The notes: generated from the sequence alone by a model not told the origin. A stretch of DNA of 64,000 nucleotides from Peribacillus sp. FSL H8-0477 (GCF_038002765.1 NZ_JBBODE010000001.1:806001-870000); one strand, 5' to 3'; shown: positions 44,132-54,935, counted from the first letter of the stretch. A program made the numbers and translations.

Positions 44132-44167
44132 AAAAAAACAAACGACCATCTGGTCGTTTGTTTTTTT
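44132..44167. terminator. Bidirectional terminator between DUF445 and the kdp operon
   Basis: ACAAACGACCA and TGGTCGTTTGT pair perfectly, flanked by T runs on both strands. Confidence 0.88.
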
Positions 44168-44170
44168 GTG

Positions 44171-46489
44171 TTAATCCGCCACAACTAACACATCGAGATG
44201 TCTGGTTTCTCTCAGCAGCCGGGCGACAATTGAACCCTGCTTTATTTCCTGCCACCTTGACCTGGCTGAATGGCCGATAATGACTTGTGTTGCTTGTTTG
44301 TCTACTAATTGCCGGGTAAGTTCTTGGATAATTAAACGTCTGTTTGCACTGGTATATTGTTCAAATGTTCCTCCTAAGCGTTCAGTAAGGCTTCTAATTT
44401 TACGGAGGTTGAGCTGCTCATCTTCTGACAGATTTGGATGATCTTTGACATAAACCACAAACCATTTCGCTTTCAGACGATAAGCAAGGCGGAACCCTCT
44501 TCTGATCAAACGCTCTGAATCTGCCCTAAGATTTACACAGACAAAAATGACTTCTTCCTTCCTCCATAATCCTCTTACACCTCCTTTTCTTACTAAAGAC
44601 TCTAATCGCTCATCTACTTCATCTGCCAATTCTCGGAGCGCCAGTTCACGAAGAGCGATTAGATTTTGTATTTTAAAAAAATGACTGAGAGACTGCTCTA
44701 TTTTATCCATTGCATATATATTTCCTTCTTCCATTCTCTGTCTAAGAGCATAGGGAGAAATATCTATTAGTTCGAGTTCATCAGCTCCCTGCAGTACCAT
44801 ATCGGGGACTGCTTCTCTGACGCGTACGCCAGTAATTTGCTCTACACTGTCATTTAAACTTTCTATATGTTGGATATTCATGGTAGAAATAACGGAAATG
44901 CCTGCATGCAGGATGTCTAAAACATCCTGATACCTTTTTTGATTTTTACTTCCAGGAACATTGGTATGTGCTAATTCATCCACAAGGACTACTTCAGGAT
45001 TACGTATTAATATGGCTTCTGCATCCATTTCCTCTAATACAACTTGTTTATATCGCACCTGTTTTCTAGGTACAGTCACTACGATGCCGACTTGTTCAGC
45101 TGTCTCAGGTCGACCATGTGTTTCTAAGAACCCAATGACAACATCAATTCCGTTTTTTCTTAATTCATTGGCTTCCCTTAGCATCGTATAGGTTTTTCCT
45201 ACGCCTGGGGCTGCACCAATATATACTTTTAGTGTTCCGCTTTTAACATCTTGTATTTTTTCTTTCACTTCATCTGGTGACAACCTTCGATAGGAGTTTT
45301 TCTCCTTACTCGAATGAATGGCCGTAATCACTCTTTCTCCATGCTCTTTGGCACGGTCTGCGACAATGCATATGTCAATATGCTTTGTTTTTCTTAGGAT
45401 TCGATTAATAATTGAACCTTGAATGATTTCTTCCCATCTGGTCCTTTTTGATTGTCCCAGCGTAATCCGTGTAATATAATGCTGCATAGCATATTCCACG
45501 ATTTCATCAGCGATATCTTCCCGGACGATCAAAACTTCTTCAAATTTTCCTTTTAATTTATGAATCAACTTTTGCATTGATTTTTTAAACATTTCTTCTT
45601 CTTTTGTCAAATTCTTTTGTTTTACGATAAAGCAAGCGATTAATAGTTCGCCGCCCAGTCGTTTTGCTATCTGATCTCCTCTTCTGATTAACAGGGACCC
45701 ATTCCAATTATATTGTACGCATACCAGAATCCGTTCAGTAGCTCCAGAGGGTCCCACTAATCCTTCTTGCTCTCGAATTTCCGTCAAATCTTCTTCTACT
45801 TCACCTGCTAAAAATCGTAAGGACAGTTCCCTTAGAACAGCTAAATTATCCTTATTGTATAATTGCGCCTGTTCATTTTGTTGATGAGTTGCTTCAATAT
45901 TCCCTTCTAGAAGTCGTTTTAAAATGGCTTCGGGTGTTACATCCAAGAGTCTAACCTCATCAGCCACCGTCAATGTATCTTCAGGAACAAATTCACGAAT
46001 ATTAATCGGGCATTTCATTAACCGTTCGGCAACCTCTTTAACCCCTTTTAATTCGTAGATATTGATGGTGGTAATCACACTAATCTTATTATTAATTAAT
46101 TCTTTAACTTCTTCTAATCTAGTTCGATTTTCAGCTGAAGGCCGGTTAATGTGGGCTAATTGGTCAACTAACACTACTTCTGGATTTCTTTTGTAAATTT
46201 CTTGCATATTTAAATCATGTTTCAACTGACCATTATCCTCCCAATCAATTGAAGGAATAACTTCTAGACAGCCTAATTGTTCTAATGTTTTTGGGCTGTT
46301 GAGTGTACTTACTACACCAACAGCCACATCAATCCCGCGTTTTTTCAGCTCATTTCCTTCAAGGAGTAAATGATAGGTTTTCCCAGAGCCGCTTACCGCT
46401 CCGAGGATGATTTTGAGTCTGCCTTTTTTGATCGTGGAAATCGATTGGAGAATCTCTTCAGGTGATTTTCGGCGAAAGTTCTGGGACAT
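44171..46489 (-). CDS. Kinase-less tandem KdpD-N/USP protein at the end of the kdp operon
   Basis: The 772-residue protein is an internal duplication of the KdpD sensor N-terminus. Copy 1: Walker A GAVSGSGKT (near 30), Walker B VVLVDQLAH (near 108), then a universal-stress-like domain (about 250-380) ending DICIVAD. Copy 2: GAAPGVGKT (near 428), VVLVDELAH, then a second USP domain (about 640-772) ending DVLVVAD. Copy 2 is canonical; copy 1 has changed residues in both Walker motifs (E to Q in B). No transmembrane block, HisKA or HATPase domain follows, unlike true KdpD of about 900 residues. Short KdpD-N proteins exist in kdp operons of some bacteria; a tandem double form is less familiar to me. 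The start at ATG 46489 follows GGAGG. Confidence 0.9.
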   Translation of the reverse strand: MSQNFRRKSPEEILQSISTIKKGRLKIILGAVSGSGKTYHLLLEGNELKKRGIDVAVGVVSTLNSPKTLEQLGCLEVIPSIDWEDNGQLKHDLNMQEIYKRNPEVVLVDQLAHINRPSAENRTRLEEVKELINNKISVITTINIYELKGVKEVAERLMKCPINIREFVPEDTLTVADEVRLLDVTPEAILKRLLEGNIEATHQQNEQAQLYNKDNLAVLRELSLRFLAGEVEEDLTEIREQEGLVGPSGATERILVCVQYNWNGSLLIRRGDQIAKRLGGELLIACFIVKQKNLTKEEEMFKKSMQKLIHKLKGKFEEVLIVREDIADEIVEYAMQHYITRITLGQSKRTRWEEIIQGSIINRILRKTKHIDICIVADRAKEHGERVITAIHSSKEKNSYRRLSPDEVKEKIQDVKSGTLKVYIGAAPGVGKTYTMLREANELRKNGIDVVIGFLETHGRPETAEQVGIVVTVPRKQVRYKQVVLEEMDAEAILIRNPEVVLVDELAHTNVPGSKNQKRYQDVLDILHAGISVISTMNIQHIESLNDSVEQITGVRVREAVPDMVLQGADELELIDISPYALRQRMEEGNIYAMDKIEQSLSHFFKIQNLIALRELALRELADEVDERLESLVRKGGVRGLWRKEEVIFVCVNLRADSERLIRRGFRLAYRLKAKWFVVYVKDHPNLSEDEQLNLRKIRSLTERLGGTFEQYTSANRRLIIQELTRQLVDKQATQVIIGHSARSRWQEIKQGSIVARLLRETRHLDVLVVAD

Positions 46490-46552
46490 GATCATACCTC
46501 CTAATCCAATTCAGCGTTAAGAGGAGAGTAACTATCACTCTCCTCCACTCTT

Positions 46553-47107
46553 TCACAATTCATCTAATGCTATATTTATCTCTAAAACATTGATTCTGGG
46601 TTCTCCAAATAACCCTAGCGAGCGGCCTTCCTTATGTGTATTGATAAGGTCATATAAACGTTCTTCTGAAATCCCGCGTTCTTTGGCTATTCGAGGTACC
46701 TGAATGTCTGCTCCTTGAATAGAAATATTTGGGTCAAGTCCTGAACCTGAATTAGTGACTAAATCGGCTGGTATCTCTGATTGTTTGACTGTTGGGTTTT
46801 CCTCTAGGAATTTAACCATCTCACTTTTTGTTCGTTCTATCATTTCTTTATTCGATGGAGAATAATTAGGCGTACCTGAACCAGCTGCATCATAATTAAT
46901 AGAAGAAACACGACCATGAAAATAGCCGGGGTCTGTAAAAGATTGACCAATTAACCGCGAACCAATCAGCTCTCCTGCTTTATTTTCAAGTAAACTGCCC
47001 TCTGCTTTTGCCGGCATTATTACTTGGGAAACCCCTGTCAACAGCAGCGGATAAGCTAACCCGCAAATGACGAGCAAGACGAAAACTAAACGGATACTTT
47101 TTAACAT
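46553..47107 (-). CDS. kdpC: Potassium-transporting ATPase subunit KdpC
   Basis: KdpC stabilises the KdpFABC pump and influences ATP affinity of KdpB. From ATG 47107 the product has 184 residues: an N-terminal membrane helix (about 4-25) and a soluble outer domain with the family stretches SYFHGRVSS-like PGYFHGRVSS (near 65), NYDAAGSGTPNYSPSN and the ending VNVLEINIALDEL-type. It lies 23 nt after kdpB. Confidence 0.95.
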   Translation of the reverse strand: MLKSIRLVFVLLVICGLAYPLLLTGVSQVIMPAKAEGSLLENKAGELIGSRLIGQSFTDPGYFHGRVSSINYDAAGSGTPNYSPSNKEMIERTKSEMVKFLEENPTVKQSEIPADLVTNSGSGLDPNISIQGADIQVPRIAKERGISEERLYDLINTHKEGRSLGLFGEPRINVLEINIALDEL

Positions 47108-47130
47108 GCATACCACACCTTTTTATAAGA

Positions 47131-49170
47131 TTAAGATAATCCAGCTAATACAAGCAGTAAGTCAATTACTTTGATACCGATAAAAGGAACGATTACTCCA
47201 CCCAATCCATAAATAAATAGATTCTTGGTTAACAATTTGGAGGCATTCATCGGAACATAGTTTACCCCTTTCATGGCTAATGGAATTAATAGGGGAATAA
47301 TCAATGCATTAAATATCAAAGCCGCTAATATGGCACTTTGCGGTGTGTCCAGCCCCATAATGTTGAGGGCTTTCATTTCTGGAATAGCAACCATAAACAT
47401 GGCTGGAATAATCGCAAAGTATTTAGCGACGTCATTCGCGATACTAAAGGTAGTTAAAGCACCTCTTGTCATCAGAAGCTGCTTCCCAATCGCTACGATT
47501 TCAATGATCTTTGTTGGGTCTGAGTCCAGATCAACCATATTCGCCGCTTCCTTCGCAGCATGTGTTCCCGTATTCATTGCCAATCCTACATCCGCTTGAG
47601 CCAAGGCTGGTGCATCATTTGTTCCATCACCGGTCATGGCCACAAGCTTACCTTCAGCTTGTTCTCGCTTGATCACCCTAATTTTGTCTTCCGGCTTTGC
47701 TTCAGCAATATAATCATCAACCCCAGCTTCTTTTGCAATTGTTGCCGCTGTTAATGGGTTATCACCGGTACACATCACCGTCTTTATCCCCATTTTTCGT
47801 AATTCATCAAAACGTTTTTTCATGCCTGGTTTGACTGTATCTTTTAAATAAATAACACCCAATATTCGTTTTCCTTCTGCTACAGCCAGCGGTGTTCCGC
47901 CAAGTGACGCGACTTCATCACTAATGTTTTCTAAATCAAGTGGAATTTTTCCTCCCTGCTGCAGGATATATTTCTTGATTGCATCAACTGCACCCTTTCT
48001 AACTTTGGTGCCATCTGCCAGATCCGTCCCGCTCATTCTAGACTCAGCTGTGAATTCTACTCCTTCCGATCCTTCCTTTATTAATTCCTCTTTGACTGTT
48101 CCATCCTTCTTAACAAAATCAACCACGGAACGGCCTTCTGGGGTTTCATCATGCAGCGATGAATAAGCAGCAAACCTATTCATCTCTTTCTGGGTTACCC
48201 CCTTAACCGGCAAAAGTGAAAATGCCATCCGGTTACCCAGTGTGATTGTTCCAGTTTTATCTAGAATGATCGTATTAATATCACCAGCCGCTTCTACCGC
48301 TTTCCCAGATTTTGCAATCACATTAAATTGTGTCACTCTGTCCATCCCTGCAATTCCAATCGCAGAAAGAAGACCGCCTATTGTTGTTGGAATCAAGCAA
48401 ACTAGTAATGCCACTAATGTAGCAGTCGGCAAATTCACATTAATATAGGAAGCAATTGGGACTAGTGTGGTACAAACAAGCAGAAAAATAAGCGTCAACC
48501 CAACAAGCAGCGTGCTGAGTGCAATTTCATTAGGTGTTTTTTGTCTCTTAGCTCCTTCTACTAAACTAATCATCCTATCTAGGAACGATTCACCTGGGTC
48601 ACTGCTGACTTTCACTTTAATGTAGTCACTAATCACTTTTGTCCCGCCTGTTACAGAACTGAAATCTCCTCCTGATTCTTTTATGACTGTGGCTGACTCG
48701 CCAGTAATGGCTGATTCATCTACTGAAGCGACGCCTTCAATAATATCTCCATCACTTGGTATGAAATCATTGGCTTCCACTAACACAATATCGCCTTTAC
48801 GCAAGTCTGCGGCATCCACTACTTTTATTGAACCATCTTTTTGGATGACCTTTGCTTTCGTGTCCTGTTTCGTCTTCTTAAGACTATCCGCTTGTGCTTT
48901 CCCTCGTCCTTCAGCTAACGCCTCCGCAAAGTTAGCAAACAGGATCGTTAGCACTAAAATGAAGCTCACAGCCATATTATATCCTCTGTCTGAATCCCCC
49001 CCGAACAATGATGGAAATATCGATAGCAGTAAGGTCATAACAAAGCCTATTTCTACGACAAACATGACAGGATTACGAGCCATTAACTTTGGATTTAATT
49101 TTTTGAAAGCATCTTTGCCTGCTTCAAGCAAGATCGTACTAGTGATGTTCCCTTTACTCTTTCTACTCAT
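47131..49170 (-). CDS. kdpB: Potassium-transporting P-type ATPase subunit KdpB
   Basis: KdpB is the ATP-hydrolysing subunit. The 679 residues contain the TGES actuator loop ([13 protein letters not shown], near 157), the phosphorylated Asp in [11 protein letters not shown] (near residue 303), and [17 protein letters not shown] (near 515) of P-type ATPases. The length matches E. coli KdpB. AAAAGGAG precedes the ATG. It sits between kdpA and kdpC. Confidence 0.97.
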   Translation of the reverse strand: MSRKSKGNITSTILLEAGKDAFKKLNPKLMARNPVMFVVEIGFVMTLLLSIFPSLFGGDSDRGYNMAVSFILVLTILFANFAEALAEGRGKAQADSLKKTKQDTKAKVIQKDGSIKVVDAADLRKGDIVLVEANDFIPSDGDIIEGVASVDESAITGESATVIKESGGDFSSVTGGTKVISDYIKVKVSSDPGESFLDRMISLVEGAKRQKTPNEIALSTLLVGLTLIFLLVCTTLVPIASYINVNLPTATLVALLVCLIPTTIGGLLSAIGIAGMDRVTQFNVIAKSGKAVEAAGDINTIILDKTGTITLGNRMAFSLLPVKGVTQKEMNRFAAYSSLHDETPEGRSVVDFVKKDGTVKEELIKEGSEGVEFTAESRMSGTDLADGTKVRKGAVDAIKKYILQQGGKIPLDLENISDEVASLGGTPLAVAEGKRILGVIYLKDTVKPGMKKRFDELRKMGIKTVMCTGDNPLTAATIAKEAGVDDYIAEAKPEDKIRVIKREQAEGKLVAMTGDGTNDAPALAQADVGLAMNTGTHAAKEAANMVDLDSDPTKIIEIVAIGKQLLMTRGALTTFSIANDVAKYFAIIPAMFMVAIPEMKALNIMGLDTPQSAILAALIFNALIIPLLIPLAMKGVNYVPMNASKLLTKNLFIYGLGGVIVPFIGIKVIDLLLVLAGLS

Positions 49171-49192
49171 CTGGAATACTCCTTTTCAACAG

Positions 49193-50866
49193 TTATCTAA
49201 TGGTCAGCCACTCAGCAATTGGGCCAAGGGCAAGTACGGGAAAGAACGTTAACGCTCCTATTATTAAAACAGTGGCTAAAAGGATGATTAGGAACGTGCT
49301 ATTATCTGTTTTAAGTGTTCCAATCGTCTCTGGCACACGCTTCTTAGTGAGTAAAGAACCAGCGACTGCGATCATGGCAATCATTGAAAGGTAACGGCCG
49401 AACAACATAACTAAGCCGGTAGAAATATTCCAAAAAGGCGTGTTATCTCCTAACCCTTCAAACCCTGAGCCATTGTTAGCCGCTGACGAAGTAAACTCAT
49501 AGACCACCTGAGAAATCCCATGAAATCCCGTATTTGAAATGGCTGTGGTACCCATTTCAGTAGCTAACGCAATCGCCGATGGTCCTAAAATGATTAAAGG
49601 ATGCAGGAGAATGACGATCGCAATTAATTTCATTTCTCTTGCCTCAATTTTTTTGCCTAAAAATTCTGGCGTTCGTCCAACCATCAGCCCAGCAATAAAT
49701 ACAGCCATAATCGTATACATCACAATATTGATTGTTCCTACTCCATCACCGCCAAAGACACAGTTCAACATCATTTGGGCGAGCGGTACCAGTCCTCCGA
49801 GCGGGGTCAGCGTATCATGCATCGTATTCACTGTCCCTGTTGTCGCCGCTGTTGTAACTGCAGTAAATAGAGCAGTTTGCGCGATTCCAAACCGAACCTC
49901 TTTCCCTTCCATACTCCCATTTTCTTGTGATAGACCTATTTTTTCTAACGCCGGATTCCCATTTAATTCACTAAAATAGGACACACTCAGGAAGACAAGA
50001 AATAGTAACCCCATCGCAGTAAAAAGGATCCAACCCTGTTTTTTGTTTTTCGCCATCCGCCCAAACGTTAAGGGCAGTGCAGCAGGGATTAAAAACATTG
50101 ATAGTATTTCTAGTATGTTAGTAAAGCCAGTAGGATTCTCAAAGGGATGGGCCGAGTTAACCCCGAAGAATCCACCGCCATTTGTCCCTAAATGCTTGAT
50201 TGATTCTAAAGCAGCAACTGGTCCTCTCGCGATATTCTGTGCAGCTCCTTCTAAGGTCGTCACGGCAGCGGTAGAACTAAACGTTTGCGGTACCCCTTGG
50301 GAAACGAGTATCAAACCTATAAGAATGGACAACGGCAGCAGTACCCGCGTAAGGGAACGGACTAAATCAACATAAAAATTCCCCATATTCTTTTGCCCTG
50401 TTATCCCTCTAAAGAAAGCCATACATAGAGCGAGCCCTGTGGCTGGGGTCGTAAACATCAAAAAGATAATCACAGTCATCTGTGATAAATAAGATAAACC
50501 GGATTCTCCGCTGTAATGTTGTAAGTTCGTGTTCGTAAGGAAGCTCACAGCCGTATTGAAGGCAAGTATCGGATCCATATTTGCTATATTACTAGGATTC
50601 CCAGGCAGCACTCCTTGAAAGCGGATGATCAGGTATGAAATGATAAACATGATGAGATTACTAAACAGCAAGGCTTTAGCGTATTTCTTCCAGTTCATTT
50701 CACTTGTTTGTATACCTGACAGCTTATAAATAATCCGTTCGATTGGTCCAAATACTCGATCTTGCTTGGTCGTTTCAAGGGAATAAACAGTCGTTAAATA
50801 GTTTGCCATTGGTATCGCTAGTACAAGAAGCAATACCAGCACCACACCGATTTGTAAAAAATCCAT
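49193..50866 (-). CDS. kdpA: Potassium-transporting ATPase subunit KdpA
   Basis: KdpA is the channel-like subunit with selectivity loops. The 557 residues have about ten membrane helices and the family's filter-region stretches, including HLGTNGGGFFGVNSAHPFEN (near 230), SFLTNTNLQHYSG, and NNGSGFEGL near 465. GGAGGAAATGTAA precedes the ATG. It follows kdpF. Confidence 0.97.
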   Translation of the reverse strand: MDFLQIGVVLVLLLVLAIPMANYLTTVYSLETTKQDRVFGPIERIIYKLSGIQTSEMNWKKYAKALLFSNLIMFIISYLIIRFQGVLPGNPSNIANMDPILAFNTAVSFLTNTNLQHYSGESGLSYLSQMTVIIFLMFTTPATGLALCMAFFRGITGQKNMGNFYVDLVRSLTRVLLPLSILIGLILVSQGVPQTFSSTAAVTTLEGAAQNIARGPVAALESIKHLGTNGGGFFGVNSAHPFENPTGFTNILEILSMFLIPAALPLTFGRMAKNKKQGWILFTAMGLLFLVFLSVSYFSELNGNPALEKIGLSQENGSMEGKEVRFGIAQTALFTAVTTAATTGTVNTMHDTLTPLGGLVPLAQMMLNCVFGGDGVGTINIVMYTIMAVFIAGLMVGRTPEFLGKKIEAREMKLIAIVILLHPLIILGPSAIALATEMGTTAISNTGFHGISQVVYEFTSSAANNGSGFEGLGDNTPFWNISTGLVMLFGRYLSMIAMIAVAGSLLTKKRVPETIGTLKTDNSTFLIILLATVLIIGALTFFPVLALGPIAEWLTIR

Positions 50867-50890
50867 TTACATTTCCTCCGTTAGTCACGA

Positions 50891-50965
50891 TTAATATTTT
50901 TCTGGGTTAAGCAATGCATGAACTAAATACAACGTAACCACTCCGACAATCATCAATAGAACCAT
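50891..50965 (-). CDS. kdpF: Potassium-transporting ATPase subunit KdpF
   Basis: KdpF is a one-helix subunit of about 25-30 residues that stabilises the complex. The 24-residue product (ATG 50965) ends in YLVHALLNPEKY, which is the family's highly conserved tail. It precedes kdpA by 24 nt. Confidence 0.93.
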   Translation of the reverse strand: MVLLMIVGVVTLYLVHALLNPEKY

Positions 50966-50968
50966 TAT

Positions 50969-51067
50969 TTACTCTCCCTCTTTTTCGATAACATTTTGAC
51001 AAAAGTGAATAAATCCTAAAAAGAGTGAAAAAGAAACAGCTGTTAGCAGCACGGATACAACATCCAT
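50969..51067 (-). CDS. Small single-helix membrane protein in front of kdpF
   Basis: ATG at 51067 follows AAAGGAGAAGG by 5-6 nt and encodes 32 residues: one membrane helix (VVSVLLTAVSFSLFLGFIHF), then a charged tail (NVIEKEGE). The stop is 3 nt from the kdpF start. Small frames in this position occur in other kdp operons; the function is unknown. It could be an extra accessory subunit or only a leader peptide. Confidence 0.65.
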   Translation of the reverse strand: MDVVSVLLTAVSFSLFLGFIHFCQNVIEKEGE

Positions 51068-51417
51068 TTGACCTTCTCCTTTCAACTAGTTGATGAAAAA
51101 AACCTCACCACCTCCTTTCCGTATTGTCACTGTCAAACTATCAATCCATAAAAAAAAGACCAATGCGTACTCATCCCCCGATATGCAGCCGATGCAAAAA
51201 ATCGATCCGAGTTTCAACAATGAAAAAACTTCATTGCAACAGAAACAGAATGATTTGCAAAAGCAAACATTAATTTGGAGAAAAAGTACTCATTGGTCTA
51301 CTTAACGTCCAGCAAGCAGGGCTTCCTTTACGCTCAGTCATCCAAGAACAATTTTTCAATATAGGCATACTAAAAAGACCTACAGAAGGACAGGCTGCTC
51401 ATTTTGCTGAAATCAAC
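51068..51417 (-). other. Long untranslated leader segment of the kdp operon
   Basis: Between the riboswitch and the first small frame there are about 350 nt with no credible gene on either strand. A GGAGGTGG stretch near 51101-51110 (minus strand) precedes only a very short frame. A plus-strand open frame at 51090-51305 lacks a ribosome binding site. The length is unusual for a leader after a terminating riboswitch. Confidence 0.5.
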
Positions 51418-51590
51418 AAAAAAGCCCCCTGAAATAAGGTGGTCTTATGACCTCCTTCGCTTTAGCCGACGAAGTTAGCTGACGGGTAGGATGGCGAAAG
51501 AGTTCACATCCCTTCTGCAAAAGCAGAATTAACCCCAAAATACTGGGTCCTCCGTTCTCAAAATCTTTGAGATTTGGCCTTTATTAAATT
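51418..51590 (-). promoter_or_regulatory. c-di-AMP riboswitch (ydaO-yuaA class) upstream of kdp
   Basis: The minus strand contains the class landmarks in order: GGACCCA (51544-51550), GGGGTTAATTC (51527-51537), a GAAGGGATGTGAACTC segment, and CCGTCAGCTAACTTCGTCGGC (51465-51485 in part). Downstream, CCACCT-TATTTC-AGGGGG followed by CTTTTTT is a terminator stem (51418-51442), which competes with GGAGGTC-ATAA-GACCACC (51437-51455). The ydaO class turns genes off when c-di-AMP is high, and kdp genes are known targets in Bacillaceae. Confidence 0.9.
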
Positions 51591-51605
51591 GTTATGCTGT
51601 CGCTT

Positions 51606-51635
51606 ATTTTACGCTTAACTAGAAACATTTGTAAA
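51606..51635 (-). promoter_or_regulatory. Promoter of the kdp operon
   Basis: On the minus strand TTTACA (51630-51635) and TAAAAT (51606-51611) are 18 nt apart; transcription would start near 51599, just before the aptamer. Confidence 0.65.
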
Positions 51636-51765
51636 CTAGGTAAACTAACCATATAAATCCAAAATCGATGAAATAGATTCATTTTTAACGATTTTTCAAA
51701 TCAAATCACTTGTTTTCTCATTAATTCTTACTTTTTCAAACTTTTACAAATTTTCATAAAATTGA

Positions 51766-51794
51766 TTGACAAGAAGTTAGGCAGCAATTATGCT
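51766..51794 (+). promoter_or_regulatory. Promoter of the DUF2294 gene
   Basis: TTGACA (51766-51771) and TATGCT (51789-51794) are 17 nt apart, about 35 nt before the ATG. The promoter is divergent to that of kdp. Confidence 0.6.
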
Positions 51795-51829
51795 GAATTC
51801 CAGCAATAGCCAAAATTAGTGGAGGGATT

Positions 51830-52204
51830 ATGTTAAATTCTAAGAAAAAACTTGAAGCTGAGATTAGTGCTGCCTTCATCAAGTTTCAGCGTGAGTTGAT
51901 TGGGAGAGGACCACAAGAGGCAAAAACGTATATTATTAATGATATGCTGATTACCCGATTTAAAGGTGTTCTGACTGTTGAAGAAAAACATCTGGCCAGC
52001 CGAAATGCAGGAAAGAAATTAATTAAGCAAATGCGTTCACTGCTACATGAAATGTACACCCAGGATTATGAAAAAATCGTGGAACAGTATACCAAATGTA
52101 AGGTTCTGTCCTCTCATCGAGATATTAGTACAAAAACTGGAGAACAGATTGAGGTTTATATTCTTGATAAAGATCTAGAAAAATGTTTTGAACCGCTCAA
52201 ATAA
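51830..52204 (+). CDS. DUF2294 family protein
   Basis: The 124-residue product starts at ATG 51830 after GTGGAGGG. It has the DUF2294 pattern: a helical N-terminus (EISAAFIKFQRELIGRGPQ), the KTYIINDMLITRFKGVLT stretch (about residues 32-50), and a C-terminal beta part. Members are common in Bacillus and have no proven function. It is divergent to kdp with about 230 nt between the promoters' starts. Confidence 0.8.
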   Translation: MLNSKKKLEAEISAAFIKFQRELIGRGPQEAKTYIINDMLITRFKGVLTVEEKHLASRNAGKKLIKQMRSLLHEMYTQDYEKIVEQYTKCKVLSSHRDISTKTGEQIEVYILDKDLEKCFEPLK

Positions 52205-52214
52205 CTTGCATCTC

Positions 52215-52346
52215 TTACCTTCCCGTTAAAGGGCGTTGATTATGTGTATTAATAACAATATCTTGGAAGGTATTTCTGCCGCATATACAGAATACTTCCT
52301 CGTTTTTTAACAGCACATGGCAGTGCAGACAATACTTTTTTTTCAT
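52215..52346 (-). CDS. 43-residue zinc-ribbon protein
   Basis: ATG at 52346 follows GAGTTGAAG (fair). The product starts MKKKYCLHCHVLL with Cys-xx-Cys (6, 9) and then has FCICG with two Cys (20, 22), a four-cysteine set fitting a zinc ribbon, plus a tail of 20 residues. A competing frame on the same strand lacks such a pattern. The gene lies downstream of the pbuX terminator and tail to tail with the DUF2294 gene (10-nt gap). The call rests on the cysteine pattern only. Confidence 0.5.
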   Translation of the reverse strand: MKKKYCLHCHVLLKNEEVFCICGRNTFQDIVINTHNQRPLTGR

Positions 52347-52392
52347 TTTCTTCAACTCTTTTCATAGATTCTGTATGTATGATATGCAGAAT

Positions 52393-52428
52393 AAAAAAAG
52401 AGTTGCAGCACTGTGCAACTCTTTTTTT

Positions 52429-52429
<1 letters not shown>
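52393..52429 (-). terminator. Terminator of xpt-pbuX
   Basis: AAAGAGTTGCA and TGCAACTCTTT pair perfectly, with T runs on both strands. Confidence 0.88.
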
Positions 52430-54326
<1,897 letters not shown>

Positions 54327-54383
54327 TTATTCCTCCTATGTAAACTCATTAATGCAAGTCTCCGTTTGTTTTAAAAAGTACAT

Positions 54384-54575
54384 AAAAAAGCCCGGGAGAT
54401 CTTGCTTACTCTGACTAAAGAGTAAAGCAATATCTCCCGGGCTATCACAAAGAAACAGCAAATAACACAGCTGATCTTACTAGTAGACGGAATAGTACTG
54501 CTTACCCATAGTCAGATTATTTACGGTAATCCGGTAGAAACTTGCAGGCCATATCCCTGCTATTATATGAGTAAA
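54384..54575 (-). promoter_or_regulatory. Guanine riboswitch with terminator in front of xpt
   Basis: The aptamer (54501-54575, minus strand) has the purine riboswitch core: TATAATAG, GGATATGGCC, GTTTCTACCGG and GACTATGGGTAA; the C in GACTATG (GATTATG in adenine switches) marks it as guanine-type. The terminator is a long hairpin (54390-54442, CCCGGGAGAT to ATCTCCCGGG) followed by CTTTTTTATG. Ligand binding should favour termination. A TATAAT-like -10 lies at 54602-54607. Confidence 0.95.
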
Positions 54576-54727
54576 ACTATGACGAAAAATAATATAGTTG
54601 AATTATAACAAGATTTATCGCCTTTGAATAGACCAAAAATGTTATTTCTAGATAACTTCCTCCGATTTCTAATTTTATCCTGACTGCCTTCCTCTTTTTT
54701 TAAAAAAAGTTAGTCAAAACGTCCTCC

Positions 54728-54766
54728 TTCACAAACCCTTCACAGAAAGTTCATTTATCGTCACAT
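54728..54766 (+). promoter_or_regulatory. Four TTCACA-like repeats with 11-bp period upstream of the ba3 oxidase genes
   Basis: TTCACA (54728), TTCACA (54739), TTCATT (54750) and GTCACA (54760) follow each other at 10-11 bp, so all face the same side of the helix. This is the form of PhoP boxes (TT[ACT]A[CT]A direct repeats). Read on the other strand, TTTGTGAAG also matches ResD-type sites (TTTGTGAAT) at eight of nine bases. Response-regulator control is inferred. In the rest of the gap (54576-54935), AGTGTT (54814-54819) and AACACT (54833-54838) form an inverted repeat. Confidence 0.5.
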
Positions 54767-54935
54767 TTAAATTGGCAATTAAGCCTTTTCCTAAAGCTTT
54801 ACCCTATTCTCACAGTGTTAACAGGGTCATTGAACACTTTATGACTTTGTTAAAAAATGCTAGTTTCTATCCAGTTCTTTTGTATGATGAGAAAGTACTC
54901 ATACCATTTAACTAGGTCAGAAGGGAGTGAAATCC

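Noticed and set aside
44171-46489. Annotation as a full KdpD sensor kinase
   Set aside because: No histidine kinase domain, no membrane helices, and two repeated N-terminal modules instead.
51090-51305. 71-codon plus-strand open frame in the kdp leader
   Set aside because: No ribosome binding site, it begins opposite the purine-rich start region of the small kdp gene, and the composition is not protein-like.
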